From: 2-02-FULL-62-14 sp035632555
Lineage (GTDB): Bacteria; Nitrospirota; Nitrospiria; Nitrospirales; Nitrospiraceae
NCBI GenBank assembly: GCA_035632555.1
Contig: DASQGO010000020.1
Location: forward strand, 1 to 20,998
Reading direction: 5' to 3'
DNA length: 20,998 nt
Shown one piece after another: positions 13,786 through 20,255 of the stretch (position 1 is the stretch's first letter; each line of letters begins with the position of its first letter). The notes beneath the pieces were generated by a model that had not been told where the DNA came from, ran no database searches, and worked only from the letters and a program-made list of their open reading frames with translations. The position numbers were made by a program, and so were the translations under genes.

Positions 13786-14649
13786 ATGGCCTCCGAATCA
13801 CCTACGCGCCCTGCCAGGGCTGCTCTGAGAAAGAGACGCGAGCGTCCCGGCCGGCGCACGGCCGGCCTCCGGCGCCTTCGGCCGCGCTGGCGCGCGCTCC
13901 ATGCATTGCTGGCCGTGCCGCTGGCGATCGGGATCCTGCTCGGTGCGATCGGCGTTGTGGCAGCCTGGTATGCGGTCAACTGGGTGTACCACACGACCAA
14001 CAAGCCGGCCGAGGTCTTCTTTCCGTGGAGTGACGCGCTCACCAAGACTCCGCCCGAGACATGGCAGCGGTACGGGCGATACTTCAACGAACATGCGACC
14101 GCCGTAATCACACCCGAGCTTCTGGCCGCGCTCGCCCAAGTTGAGGGCGGGGGCAACCCGGTGGCGCGGACCTACTGGCGATGGCGCATGGCGCAGAATC
14201 CCTTCGAGTTGTACCAGCCCGCGTCGAGCTCGGTCGGCATGTACCAGATCACCGACGCGACGTTCCGCGAAGCGAAGCGCTACTGCATCCATGACCACGT
14301 CGTGGTGGAGGAAGGTCCCTGGGACAACCCGGACTCGTGCTGGTTCAACAGCCTCTACACGCGCATCGTGCCGAGCCACTCCATCGAGCTGACGGCGGCA
14401 CTGCTGGACCGCGGCGTCGCGAGCGCGATGGAGCGCCAACAGATCACCGAAGCTTCGCTGCAGCAGAAGCAGGACCTGGCCGCAGTGATCCACCTGTGCG
14501 GGGCTGGAGCGGGCGACGTCTATGCACAGCGAGGTTTCCGGCTGACCCCACGCCAGCGGTGCGGCGACCACGATGTCGGAATTTACCTTACACGGGTCAA
14601 CACGATGAAGCGGCTATTCATCCGGTTGGCGGATGCGGGAAAGGAATAA
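13786..14649 (+). CDS. membrane-anchored lytic-transglycosylase-like protein
   Basis: 287 residues from the ATG at 13786. The N-terminus is strongly basic (many Arg in 11-36), then one membrane segment (about 39-63), so the bulk should lie in the periplasm. Residues about 108-165 resemble the lysozyme-like SLT core: LAALAQVEGGGNPVA with Glu120 as the likely acid, then SSSVGMYQITDATF. These enzymes cut the glycan strands of peptidoglycan. Downstream come two Cys-containing segments (YCIHD, DSCWF) and a final CGAGAGDVYAQRGF segment. The longer reading from 13612 overlaps the previous gene and lacks a suitable start. No LysM or other cell-wall-binding domain is seen. Confidence 0.82.
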   Translation: MASESPTRPARAALRKRRERPGRRTAGLRRLRPRWRALHALLAVPLAIGILLGAIGVVAAWYAVNWVYHTTNKPAEVFFPWSDALTKTPPETWQRYGRYFNEHATAVITPELLAALAQVEGGGNPVARTYWRWRMAQNPFELYQPASSSVGMYQITDATFREAKRYCIHDHVVVEEGPWDNPDSCWFNSLYTRIVPSHSIELTAALLDRGVASAMERQQITEASLQQKQDLAAVIHLCGAGAGDVYAQRGFRLTPRQRCGDHDVGIYLTRVNTMKRLFIRLADAGKE

Positions 14650-14672
14650 CGAAGCTGGATTTTCGTCTTCCC

Positions 14673-14783
14673 TTACTTCTTTTTCTTCTCGTCCGGGTTG
14701 TCCGAAAACAGCAGCCAGGCCAGCACGACGAAGCCGACGGTGACGGCGGCGATGGCGAGCCAGGTTCCAAGTTTTTCCGGCAT
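14673..14783 (-). CDS. 36-residue single-pass membrane peptide
   Basis: A very short gene: ATG at 14783, TAA at 14673-14675. The product starts MPEKLGTWLAIAAV, has one membrane segment (about residues 7-26) and ends with a charged tail (DNPDEKKKK). The start shares one base with the stop of the thioesterase gene (TAATG), which argues strongly for real, coupled translation. A GGGAGA sequence lies just upstream in the end of that gene. Size and layout recall small accessory subunits of membrane complexes (such as CcoQ- or CydX-like peptides), but no such complex is encoded here. A role as membrane partner of the upstream proteins is conjecture. Confidence 0.7.
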   Translation of the reverse strand: MPEKLGTWLAIAAVTVGFVVLAWLLFSDNPDEKKKK

Positions 14784-15184
14784 TACCGTTCTCCCTTCGG
14801 CTGGGTCAGCAGTCCCTGTTTCAACTCGGCCGCCAGCCGCTTGAGCTTGCCATCGGGTCCCGTGGGCACCAGCGTCGCCGAACCTTCGACGACCACGCGG
14901 CCGCTGGCCTTTTCGCGGATCGTATGTGCGAAGGCGAGCGAGGCGTTTTTGCTGGCGTCCAGCGTCGTCTCGATCGTCAGTGTCTCTCCGTACCTGGCCG
15001 GCGACTTATAATCGATCTCCGCGCGCACGACCATGAAAATCGTTCCGCCTTTCATCAACTGCGCCACGGAGAGTCCGCGCCGCTCCAGATACTCCGTCCG
15101 GGCCCGTTCGAAATATTTCAGATAGTTGGCATAGTACACCACTCCGCCGCAATCGGTGTCTTCATAATAAATGCGGATGTCCAT
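14783..15184 (-). CDS. ybgC: YbgC-type acyl-CoA thioesterase (hotdog fold)
   Basis: 133 residues, the normal size for YbgC. The start of the domain, RIYYEDTDCGGVVYYANYLKYFERAR, is the 4HBT signature with the catalytic Asp in EDTD. The family usually has VVYH here; this protein has VVYY. Later segments (EIDYKSPARYGETLTI, VVVEGSATLVP) fit the rest of the fold. YbgC enzymes hydrolyse acyl-CoA or acyl-carrier-protein thioesters in the cytoplasm and are often encoded with tol-pal genes. Here there are no tol genes: the gene starts directly after the stop of the CARF protein (TAA then ATG) and overlaps the small membrane peptide. Confidence 0.92.
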   Translation of the reverse strand: MDIRIYYEDTDCGGVVYYANYLKYFERARTEYLERRGLSVAQLMKGGTIFMVVRAEIDYKSPARYGETLTIETTLDASKNASLAFAHTIREKASGRVVVEGSATLVPTGPDGKLKRLAAELKQGLLTQPKGER

Positions 15185-16441
15185 TTAGAGTGCCAAGACC
15201 GGGAACTTCGGGAGCGACGTATCGCCGACGTTCGTCAGTTTCACGACGATCTCATATAACTGCTGAAACCGTTCCGGCTTGATCGGCTCGAACCCGTGGC
15301 CCAGCACGGCGTGATTCGCCGCATCGAGCAGCGGCTTCATCTTGGGCCATTGCGCCAGATAGGCCTGGCCCATCTGGCTGCCGAGGCCGGCCAGCGCGCG
15401 GAACTGATCGTGCAGCGGCAGTTTGTATTTGCCGTCCAGGTCGCTCAAACAGCATGTCCGGCAGGTCTCGCGCAGCGCCTCCGGCAACTGCTCGGGCTGC
15501 AGGTCCCACGTCCTGATCTTATACTGCTTGAACAACTGGAACTGCGCGAAAGCTTCCAGCGCGCGCATCAACGTGGCCATCGCCGCTTCATAATCGTGCC
15601 CGGCATCCGCGCGTCGACGGGCATGGGCCAGCAGGTCCAGCGCCAGCGTCTCTTTCACCTCGTTCGGATCAAGCACCAGTTTTTCCAGAAACCCCGCATT
15701 CTGTTTGATGGCCGGCAGCAGGTGTTTCAGACCCGCCGGGCCGCCCCACACAGAGGCCATGTCCAGTGCTTTGTGCGCCGCCTTTAATTTGTCCCAAGCC
15801 TGGCGGTACTGGAACCGTTCCCAGAAGCCGTACCCTTCCGCCATATCCGCGAAGGCCCGGTGCATCGGCTTCTGCCCGCCGCTTACGCGCGCTTCGATCT
15901 GGCGGAACACGGTCTGTGCCGCTGCGAACGAACCGCGGTTGAAATGCTCGCAGGCTTCATGGCGTGCATGCCCTGCGGCTTCATCCCATGGATTGCCCTG
16001 CAGCCAGACCTTCGTCTGATCCTCGATCGTGATCGTCTCATCGTCCGAACCGGCTGTCGGCTGCCCGATTGCCACCACACGCGACGTGAAGGGCAGCGCA
16101 GCCAGCGAGAGCGCCGCCGCCATCGCCGGCGTGGCGCCGGTCAGATCCACCACTAATTCGCCCGCCTGCACGTCCCACGTCCGCATCATGTCGGGCAACG
16201 CGCGCGCGGCGGCCTGGTAGCAGGCCGTGAAGCGCGTGGCGTCCGGCGTCACGATCCAATCCCACTTGCGCGGCATTTTTTCGATCTTCGGCTGCACGGA
16301 CGACTCGACGAGGCCCTTGGCCGACTCGGGCGCAAAGAAACAGAGCAGTTCCGGCTTGAGCCGGTTGACGGCGTAGACGGCCGTCGAGGTCTCGCCGGTG
16401 AGCGCGATCAGCAAGGCTTTAACGGAACTGTCGGTCGCCAT
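15185..16441 (-). CDS. orphan CARF-domain protein of the TIGR02710 / Cas_02710 kind
   Basis: 418 residues. The N-terminal part (about 5-145) is a Rossmann-like CARF domain: ALLIALTGETSTAVYAV, PELLCFF, then GELVVDLTGATPAMAAALSLAAL (Asp99, Thr101, Gly102), related to the D-x-TGGTK-x-M motif of this family. CARF domains bind cyclic oligoadenylates made by type III CRISPR systems. The rest is helical, with LLAHARRRADAGHDYEAAMATLMRALEAFAQ (about 270-300), typical of the family. The C-terminal LLDAANHAVLGHGFEPI (371-387) is where family members usually show an R-x4-6-H RNase (HEPN) motif; here Ala375 replaces the expected Arg. No cas genes or CRISPR array are in the window. It heads a unit with ybgC and a small membrane peptide. 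Confidence 0.8.
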   Translation of the reverse strand: MATDSSVKALLIALTGETSTAVYAVNRLKPELLCFFAPESAKGLVESSVQPKIEKMPRKWDWIVTPDATRFTACYQAAARALPDMMRTWDVQAGELVVDLTGATPAMAAALSLAALPFTSRVVAIGQPTAGSDDETITIEDQTKVWLQGNPWDEAAGHARHEACEHFNRGSFAAAQTVFRQIEARVSGGQKPMHRAFADMAEGYGFWERFQYRQAWDKLKAAHKALDMASVWGGPAGLKHLLPAIKQNAGFLEKLVLDPNEVKETLALDLLAHARRRADAGHDYEAAMATLMRALEAFAQFQLFKQYKIRTWDLQPEQLPEALRETCRTCCLSDLDGKYKLPLHDQFRALAGLGSQMGQAYLAQWPKMKPLLDAANHAVLGHGFEPIKPERFQQLYEIVVKLTNVGDTSLPKFPVLAL

Positions 16442-16450
16442 GACGCGCGG

Positions 16451-16479
16451 ACTATAGCATCGGCACGGCGGTCGTTCAA
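16451..16479 (-). promoter_or_regulatory. promoter of the CARF gene
   Basis: Minus strand: -35 TTGAAC (16474-16479), 17-nt spacer, -10 TATAGT (16451-16456), then 9 nt to the ATG at 16441. The leader would be only about 2-4 nt and has no Shine-Dalgarno sequence. Confidence 0.65.
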
Positions 16480-16505
16480 CGAACCCCCCGTCTGGCCGGT
16501 TCTCC

Positions 16506-16535
16506 TTGACGGCCTCCGGTCAAGACGCCTAGACT
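16506..16535 (+). promoter_or_regulatory. promoter of the NfeD-SPFH pair
   Basis: -35 TTGACG (16506-16511), 18-nt spacer, -10 TAGACT (16530-16535). The predicted leader of about 50 nt contains a small hairpin (GGCGT, 5-nt loop, ACGCC, 16551-16565) and a good AGGAAGAGG ribosome site. A TTGAC...GTCAA inverted repeat (16506-16523) overlaps the -35 box. Confidence 0.55.
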
Positions 16536-16591
16536 CTGCTGGCGTTTTTCACGCCTTCGCCCGCGGCTCGGCACAGGCAGGAAGAGGCATT

Positions 16592-17020
16592 ATGGTCTGG
16601 TGGTACTGGCTCTTTTTGGGATTGGTCCTGGCCGGCGCGGAGATGGCGGCGCCCGGCGGATTTTACCTCCTGTTTTTCGGCATTGCCGCGCTGGTCGTCG
16701 GCGCGCTCGCCGGCTTCGAACTGGTCGCGGCCGACTGGATGCAATGGCTCCTGTTCTCCGTGATCGCCGTCGTGTCGCTCCTTCTGTTCCGCGGTCCCCT
16801 GCTCCGGATGAGCCAGCAACACAAGACCCATCAGGTGGACACGATGGTCGGCGAAACCGCCGTCCTGCTCGACAACGTGGCGCCGGGACAGACCGGCAAG
16901 GCGGAATTGCGCGGCACGACGTGGAGCGCGCGGAACGGCGGGGCTTCCCCGCTGGCCAAAGGCCAGCGCGCGGCCGTCACGAAGGTGGACGGCCTGACGC
17001 TCTGGCTGAAATCCGAATAA
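16592..17020 (+). CDS. NfeD-family membrane protein
   Basis: 142 residues. Two to three membrane segments lie between about 4 and 66 (WYWLFLGLVLAGAEMAAPGGFYLLFFGIAALVV and WLLFSVIAVVSLLLF). The C-terminal soluble part (about 85-140) is the small OB-fold domain of NfeD proteins: MVGETAVLLDNVAPGQTGKAELRGTTWSAR...GQRAAVTKVDGLTLWLK. This is the short, protease-less NfeD form, like E. coli YbbK-partner YbbL-region proteins, and such proteins are regularly encoded beside SPFH proteins, as here (22 nt to the next gene). The pair is thought to organise membrane microdomains or control membrane proteolysis. The start has a strong ribosome site. Confidence 0.92.
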   Translation: MVWWYWLFLGLVLAGAEMAAPGGFYLLFFGIAALVVGALAGFELVAADWMQWLLFSVIAVVSLLLFRGPLLRMSQQHKTHQVDTMVGETAVLLDNVAPGQTGKAELRGTTWSARNGGASPLAKGQRAAVTKVDGLTLWLKSE

Positions 17021-17042
17021 TCACATCCCGCGAGGTGCATGC

Positions 17043-17981
17043 ATGGAAGGCGGAACGTTCGTCGTCATCGTCCTGGCACTGATCGTCGTCATCACACTGG
17101 CCAAAACCGCCGTTGTCGTCCCGCAACAGAGCGCCTATGTCGTCGAGCGCCTGGGCAAGTACAGTTCCACGCTCGATGCGGGCTTCCACATTCTGGTGCC
17201 GTTCGTCGACGCCATCCGCTACCGGCATTCGCTCAAGGAAACGGCCATGGACATCCCGGAGCAGGTCTGCATCACGCGCGACAACGTCCAGGTGCACGTG
17301 GACGGCATTCTGTATCTGCGCGTGTTGAACCCGGAGCGGGCCTCCTACGGGATCAACGATTTCCAATTCGCGCTGATGCAACTGGCGCAGACCGCCTTGC
17401 GGAGCGAGATCGGCAAGATCGAGCTGGATAAGACGTTCGAGGCGCGCACCGCCATCAATGCACAGGTCGTGAACGAACTCGACAAGGCCTCGGAACCGTG
17501 GGGCGTCAAGGTGCTCCGCTACGAGATCAAAAACATCACTCCGCCGCGCGACGTGCTGGCGGCGATGGAAAAGCAGATGCGGGCCGAGCGGGAAAAGCGG
17601 GCCGTGATCCTGACCTCGGAGGGCGAGCGCGACGCGGCCATTAACCAAGCCGAGGGCGCCAAGCAACAGGTCATCAAGGCCTCGGAAGCCAAGAAGCAGC
17701 AGCAGATCAACGAGGCCGAGGGGCAGGCCGCCGCCATTCTCTCCATCGCCACGGCAACCGCCGAAGGGCTCCGCAAGGTCGCCGACACCATCCGCGTGCC
17801 GGGCGGCACGGAGGCGGTGCAACTGCGCGTGGCCGAGCAATACATCGGCAAGTTCGGCGAGCTGGCCAAGGCCACGAATACGGTGGTGCTGCCGGCCAAC
17901 GTCGCGGACATCGGGTCCATGATCACGCTGGCGATGAGCATGATGGGCAAAAAATACGAGGCGCCGGCCGCCGGCAAATGA
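17043..17981 (+). CDS. SPFH/band-7 protein, paraslipin (QmcA)-like
   Basis: 312 residues. One N-terminal membrane segment (about 5-24) is followed by the SPFH domain (about 25-180; VVPQQSAYVVERLGKYSSTLDAGFHILVPF, IPEQVCITRDNVQVHVDGILYLRV, LRSEIGKIELDKTF). A charged, Glu/Ala/Lys/Gln-rich coiled coil (about 178-240) comes next, then the conserved C-terminal segment with VVLPANVADIGSM. This order matches stomatin-like/paraslipin proteins such as QmcA, which form oligomeric cages on membranes and act with NfeD partners and membrane proteases. It follows the NfeD gene by 22 nt and shares its promoter. The ribosome site is weak (GAGGT). Confidence 0.95.
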   Translation: MEGGTFVVIVLALIVVITLAKTAVVVPQQSAYVVERLGKYSSTLDAGFHILVPFVDAIRYRHSLKETAMDIPEQVCITRDNVQVHVDGILYLRVLNPERASYGINDFQFALMQLAQTALRSEIGKIELDKTFEARTAINAQVVNELDKASEPWGVKVLRYEIKNITPPRDVLAAMEKQMRAEREKRAVILTSEGERDAAINQAEGAKQQVIKASEAKKQQQINEAEGQAAAILSIATATAEGLRKVADTIRVPGGTEAVQLRVAEQYIGKFGELAKATNTVVLPANVADIGSMITLAMSMMGKKYEAPAAGK

Positions 17982-17988
17982 CGCGGGT

Positions 17989-18017
17989 TTGACAGGCCGG
18001 GGCCTGTTCCCTACAAT
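17989..18017 (+). promoter_or_regulatory. gmhA: near-consensus sigma-70 promoter of gmhA and following genes
   Basis: -35 TTGACA (17989-17994, perfect), 17-nt spacer, -10 TACAAT (18012-18017, 5 of 6). Transcription would begin near 18024. That is downstream of the possible GTG start at 18021, so translation should begin at the ATG at 18033 with a leader of about 9 nt. Confidence 0.8.
17992..18007. repeat. inverted repeat inside the gmhA promoter, possible operator
   Basis: ACAGGCC, GG, GGCCTGT: perfect 7-nt arms with a 2-nt centre. It covers the end of the -35 box and most of the spacer. A dimeric repressor bound here would block the promoter. It could also be a small hairpin at the end of the SPFH transcript, but no T-run follows. 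Confidence 0.4.
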
Positions 18018-18032
18018 CACGTGCACGCCCCC

Positions 18033-18611
18033 ATGCAAGATCGCGCCATCAAAGCATTCGAGGAGAGCGCAGAGGTCAAACGAAAATTTGTCCGGGAACA
18101 CGCGGACAAAATTTCACAGGCGGCGCAGCTCCTCGCCCGCGCATTGCGCGAGGGACACAAGATTCTCCTGTTCGGCAACGGCGGCAGCGCGACCGACGCC
18201 TCGCACATTGCCGCCGAATTCGTCGGCCGCTACCACAAGGACCGCACGCCGCTTCCCGCCATCGCGCTCGGCGCCGACATGGCCGCCATCACCTGCATCG
18301 GCAACGACTACGGCTACGACGAAATCTTCGCGCGCCAGGTCAAGGCCCACGGGCAGAAGGGCGACGTCGCCATCGCGATCAGCACCAGCGGCAACTCGCC
18401 GAACGTGCTCAAGGGCGTCGAGGCGGCGAAGGCCTGCGGGTTGACGACGATCGGCTGGACCGGCCACAAGGGCGGCAAGCTGGCCGGCCTTGTGGATCAT
18501 GCGTTCGTGGTGCCGTCGACCGTGACTGCACGCATCCAGGAAAGCCACATGACGTTGGGGCACGTGCTCTGCGAATTGATCGAGGACAATCTGTTTGGCA
18601 AAATCCAGTAA
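18033..18611 (+). CDS. gmhA: sedoheptulose-7-phosphate isomerase (phosphoheptose isomerase)
   Basis: 192 residues from the ATG at 18033, exactly the length of E. coli GmhA. It is a SIS-domain isomerase that makes D-glycero-manno-heptose 7-phosphate, the first step to the ADP-heptose of lipopolysaccharide core. FGNGGSATDASHIAAEFVGRY and ISTSGNSPNVLKGVEAA bind the sugar phosphate. His58, Glu62, Gln169 and His177 match the active-site and zinc residues by eye. An upstream GTG at 18021 would add four residues but lies before the expected transcription start. No other heptose gene is in the window. The last 17 nt overlap the next gene, so it leads a four-gene unit that continues into DNA-repair genes. 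Confidence 0.93.
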   Translation: MQDRAIKAFEESAEVKRKFVREHADKISQAAQLLARALREGHKILLFGNGGSATDASHIAAEFVGRYHKDRTPLPAIALGADMAAITCIGNDYGYDEIFARQVKAHGQKGDVAIAISTSGNSPNVLKGVEAAKACGLTTIGWTGHKGGKLAGLVDHAFVVPSTVTARIQESHMTLGHVLCELIEDNLFGKIQ

Positions 18612-19590
18612 GAAACTCCGCCCTTCGAAGCTCCCGCGCACGGCACCGCCGCCGATCGACGTTTCCAAACTGAAGACCTACCCGCTGGACCGCCGGCACA
18701 GCAAGGTGAAGCTGTCGGACTTCGCCACGCCGTGGAAACGCGGCGAGTCGCTCCAGAAATTCTTGAAGAGCCTTCCCGACGTCCTCGCCGTCACGACCCT
18801 GCGCGCTGTGTCCCAAACCATCGCACGGGCCTACAAACGCGGCAAGCCGGTGATCGTCGGCATGGGCGCGCACCCGACGAAAGTCGGCCTGAACTCAATC
18901 CTGGTGGACCTCGTCGAGCGCGGCATCGTCACCGCCGTCGCCATGAACGGCGCGGTCGTCATCCACGATTTCGAACTGGCGCTGCTGGGACGTACGTCGG
19001 AGGACGTGGACGCCGAAATCGATTCTGGCCGCTTCGGCATGGCGGAGGAGACCGGCCGCATGCTGAACGACGCGATCACGCGCGGCGCGAAGGAAGGCTG
19101 GGGATTGGGCGAGGCGGTCGGTCACTACATCAACCGGTACCAGGGGCAGTTTCCACACCGGCGCATCAGCCTGCTCGCCACCGGCGCGCGGCTCGGCGTC
19201 CCTGTCACCGTCCACGTCGCGCTGGGGACGGACATCATTCATATGCACCCGTCGGCCGACGGCGCCTCAATCGGCGCGACCTCGCTGCTCGACTTCCGTC
19301 GCCTAGCCGCCGTGGTCGCCGGAATGGAAGGCGGGGTCTATCTCAACCTGGGCTCCACCGTCATCATGCCCGAGGTATTCTTGAAAACCGTCACGCTGGG
19401 GCGTAATCTGGGCCACGCCTTGGCCGACATCACGACCGTGAACATGGATTTTCTTTCGCACTACCGGCCGTTGACCAACGTGGTGAAACGCCCGACGCAG
19501 AAGGGCGGCCACGGCTATTCGCTCATCGGCCACCACGAAATCATGCTGCCGCTGCTGGCCGCCGCGGTGCTTGAGGAACTGGGGACCTAG
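18595..19590 (+). CDS. conserved protein, deoxyhypusine-synthase-like
   Basis: 331 residues from a TTG start at 18595, with GAGG about 9 nt upstream and a 17-nt overlap with gmhA. After a basic N-terminus (1-30), the order of elements resembles the Rossmann-type deoxyhypusine synthase fold. A PVIVGMGAHPTKVGLNSILVDLVERG segment parallels the LGYTSN...G...L region. LGVPVTVHVALGTDIIHMHP parallels the IPVFSPALTDG region. YLNLGSTVIMPEVFLK parallels the GGGVVKHH region. The catalytic-lysine motif (SWGK in eukaryotes) is not found, and bacteria have no eIF5A, so the reaction must differ or be absent. Homospermidine-synthase-like chemistry is one option. The comparison is by eye; I treat the family as tentative and the function as unknown. 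Confidence 0.6.
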   Translation: MAKSSKKLRPSKLPRTAPPPIDVSKLKTYPLDRRHSKVKLSDFATPWKRGESLQKFLKSLPDVLAVTTLRAVSQTIARAYKRGKPVIVGMGAHPTKVGLNSILVDLVERGIVTAVAMNGAVVIHDFELALLGRTSEDVDAEIDSGRFGMAEETGRMLNDAITRGAKEGWGLGEAVGHYINRYQGQFPHRRISLLATGARLGVPVTVHVALGTDIIHMHPSADGASIGATSLLDFRRLAAVVAGMEGGVYLNLGSTVIMPEVFLKTVTLGRNLGHALADITTVNMDFLSHYRPLTNVVKRPTQKGGHGYSLIGHHEIMLPLLAAAVLEELGT

Positions 19591-19593
19591 GGC

Positions 19594-20244
19594 ATGCCGC
19601 GGCTGTCGCTCACTGAGACCACGCCCGCAACTTCCGAGCAATTGCGCGCGCATTGGACCGATCTGAACGCCCGCTATTTCAGCGGTGCGCTGCCTTTCAT
19701 CGAGATCGTCTGGAGTGCCCGCCTGACGTCGTCCGCCGGCATGTTCGTCAGCCACGCCGGGCCGCGATCGCGGGAAGACGGCCATGAAGGCCGGACGCGC
19801 CGGCTGATCCGCCTCTCCGCGCCTCTCCTGCAGCACCTGTCCGGGCGGGAGTTGCTCAGCACGCTGGCCCATGAGATGATTCACCAGTGGCAGTTCGACG
19901 TGCGCAAGCGGCGGCCGGACCATGGCGAGGAGTTTCTCGAAAAAATGGAGGCGATGAACCGCGACGGGCTCAAGATCACGATCCACCACACGCTGGACGA
20001 GGAAGTCAGCGCTTTCATGACCTACGCGTGGCGCTGCCTCGAGTGCGGACAGGATTATCAGCGCCAGCGCCGGACGATCAGGCCGAAGGATCACCGTTGC
20101 GGCTCCTGCCACGGGCCGCTCGGCGAAGTGCTGCCGGGAAAACTCTCCCGCAAGCGGCGGCGTATGCTCCGACCCCGACACAGGTCCGCGCAATACCGGC
20201 CCTCCCCGTTCGTTCAACTGGAACTCCCCTTCACTGCAGCGTAA
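19594..20244 (+). CDS. SprT-like metalloprotease with zinc ribbon and C-terminal clamp-binding-like motif
   Basis: 216 residues. The SprT domain (about 14-130) has the zinc site HEMIH (His93, Glu94, His97) and the third ligand in RPDHGEEF (His110). A zinc ribbon follows (Cys148, Cys151, Cys169, Cys172). A basic stretch (KLSRKRRRMLRPRHR, about 183-197) could contact DNA. The last residues read QLELPFTAA; QLELPF (208-213) fits the hexapeptide form QLxLxF/L by which bacterial proteins bind the DNA polymerase beta-clamp. In eukaryotes, SPRTN is a SprT protease that digests proteins crosslinked to DNA and binds PCNA, and its gene product acts in translesion synthesis. The gene starts 3 nt after the previous stop and ends 11 nt before dinB. 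Confidence 0.92.
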   Translation: MPRLSLTETTPATSEQLRAHWTDLNARYFSGALPFIEIVWSARLTSSAGMFVSHAGPRSREDGHEGRTRRLIRLSAPLLQHLSGRELLSTLAHEMIHQWQFDVRKRRPDHGEEFLEKMEAMNRDGLKITIHHTLDEEVSAFMTYAWRCLECGQDYQRQRRTIRPKDHRCGSCHGPLGEVLPGKLSRKRRRMLRPRHRSAQYRPSPFVQLELPFTAA

Positions 20245-20255
20245 TCAGGATTGCC

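Noticed and set aside
14648..14667. Hairpin ACGAA...TTCGT between the convergent transglycosylase-like gene and the small membrane peptide gene
   Set aside because: Only a 5-bp, AT-containing stem with no T-run; too weak to call a terminator.
15602..15619. RADAGH in the CARF protein (residues 277-282) as the R-x4-H RNase motif
   Set aside because: It lies in the mid-protein helical repeat where, as I recall the family, the His position is not conserved; the family's AHG/GHG site near 382 is the expected one.
15185..16441. A CRISPR-Cas locus around the CARF protein
   Set aside because: I saw no direct repeats with regular spacers and no other cas gene anywhere in the window; the protein stands alone.
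18021..18032. GTG at 18021 as the gmhA start
   Set aside because: It is 3 nt after the -10 box, upstream of the expected transcription start; the ATG at 18033 gives the normal GmhA length of 192 residues.
16977..18101. 374-codon open frame on the minus strand opposite the SPFH gene
   Set aside because: Antisense shadow; its composition (His, Asp and Leu-rich, no motifs) mirrors the coding strand of a clear SPFH protein.
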